DNA of 64,000 bases from Flavobacteriia bacterium. GTDB taxonomy: Bacteria; Bacteroidota; Bacteroidia; Flavobacteriales_D; Crocinitomicaceae. Location: the NCBI GenBank assembly GCA_947446925.1, contig CANFHU010000006.1, positions 1 through 64,000 of the forward strand. Direction: 5' to 3'. This document shows, piece after piece, positions 63,415-64,000 of the stretch (position 1 is its first letter; each line of letters opens with the position of its first letter). The notes beneath the pieces are model-generated. The model was not told the origin of the DNA. It worked only from the letters and a program-made list of their open reading frames with translations, and did not search any database. A program made the position numbers and the translations under genes.

Positions 63415-64000
63415 CTAATGTACAAGTTTAGCAATTATTTCTTTAGTAATATAAATGGCTTGAAGTCCGTCTTCTATCGATACTGCTGGTAACGTGTTTT
63501 TTGTAATCGAATCGTAAAAATTATTTAATTGCGCTTTAAAAATCTCTTCTTGTTTTGTATGTGCTGTGAGTTGTTCGAATTTCAATGTTTCTTGCTCTGA
63601 TTCATTTTTCAGATGAATTTTATTTTCATTAAAATCAAGGCAAATTAACGATTTGTTATTGAATAATTTAAGCGTGTGTCTTGGAGTATCATAGATAGAT
63701 GAAATGAGCAAAGTTGTTACACAACCATTATCGAATTCTAAACGCGCATCAACGGTTTCTATCTCAAAACCATCTTCTGGTATCAAAAAGGAATAGGTCT
63801 TTCGCACCTTTGCTTTTAAGAGTGAGATTATATTCTCTATTTCATAAAAGAGGATTTCTTGTAACGTAGCATTCGTATGATCTTCATCAATGAATGTCCG
63901 CTGTAGATTGATTAAGTTTGGTGTTTTAAAATTATTCGAAATGCTTTGCGTTATTTTTTCAAATCGCAAAGGTGAATTCAATTGAATAATAGACTCTGCC
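63415..64000 (-). CDS. Gfo/Idh/MocA-family oxidoreductase, C-terminal part (runs off the right edge)
   Basis: The minus-strand frame is open from the window edge to the stop at 63415, so the N-terminal NAD(P)-binding Rossmann domain is outside. The C-terminal alpha/beta substrate domain shows VDARLEFDNGCVTTLLISS, the usual strand-sheet pattern of this family, then AQLNNFYDSITKNTLPAVSIEDGLQAIYITKEI. Such enzymes act on sugars or nucleotide-sugars, which fits the sugar transferase two genes downstream. Substrate unknown. Confidence 0.8.
   Translation of the reverse strand, partial: AESIIQLNSPLRFEKITQSISNNFKTPNLINLQRTFIDEDHTNATLQEILFYEIENIISLLKAKVRKTYSFLIPEDGFEIETVDARLEFDNGCVTTLLISSIYDTPRHTLKLFNNKSLICLDFNENKIHLKNESEQETLKFEQLTAHTKQEEIFKAQLNNFYDSITKNTLPAVSIEDGLQAIYITKEIIAKLVH

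Overview
The window reads as chromosomal DNA of a gliding or type IX secreting Bacteroidota bacterium, most likely order Flavobacteriales. Supporting signs are: AT-rich DNA; gldD and gldE; a PorP/SprF-family protein; three giant surface proteins ending in the gliding-associated (CHU_C, type B T9SS) C-terminal domain plus one protein with a type A sorting tail; promoters of the TTTG-N18-TAnnTTTG type; and almost no Shine-Dalgarno sequences. A Crocinitomicaceae/Fluviicola-like organism would fit, but that is a guess.

Layout. 1-4.4 kb (minus): hemF (cut by the window edge), a LysM/periplasmic-binding protein, guaA and a secreted thioredoxin. 4.5-7.4 kb (plus): two tandem DUF47 (PhoU-like) genes and a Pit phosphate transporter. 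7.4-11.7 kb (minus): DUF2490, gldD, gldE, ssb, mutY. 11.7-14.4 kb (plus): HU, an unlisted 30-residue basic ribosomal-type protein, rng, recX. 14.4-18.6 kb (minus): an overlapping three-gene cell-surface operon (lipoprotein, predicted outer-membrane barrel, T9SS propeller). Then a thiolase (minus), a TPR protein and an OmpA/PD40 protein (plus), a GC-rich minisatellite, trigger factor and tRNA-Leu(UAG) (minus).

25.6-34.6 kb (plus) is a surface-adhesin operon: a 1918-residue beta-helix/Ig-like adhesin, its PorP/SprF partner and an OmpA/PD40 protein. It is preceded by a vegetative promoter and by an apparent ECF-sigma promoter. A terminator, a promoter and a SAM-I riboswitch then lead into a split cobalamin-dependent methionine synthase (34.9-38.5 kb). 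This is followed at close distance by two homologous PKD-repeat giants (38.6-46.6 kb) that overlap by ATGA.

46.6-54.1 kb is mostly minus: M20 amidohydrolase, half-size TauE, a LuxE-like protein, HflX, a small lipoprotein c-type cytochrome with a four-helix cytochrome-b-like protein, a plus-strand superoxide dismutase, then NifU, Mrp and a lipoprotein (Fe-S assembly). 54.3-58.5 kb (plus): S9 peptidase and a fused alpha/beta 2-oxoacid dehydrogenase E1. 58.7-64 kb: a Fic protein, a structured non-coding stretch, a lytic transglycosylase, yidD, a polysaccharide-initiating sugar transferase, a lipoprotein and the C-terminal part of a Gfo/Idh/MocA oxidoreductase.

No CRISPR array, rRNA, prophage or intact insertion sequence was seen. 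The least ordinary parts are the adhesin operon with its dual promoter, the riboswitch-metH-PKD arrangement, the recX start-codon hairpin, the terminator/promoter overlap before the 30-residue gene, and the 14.4-18.6 kb surface operon.
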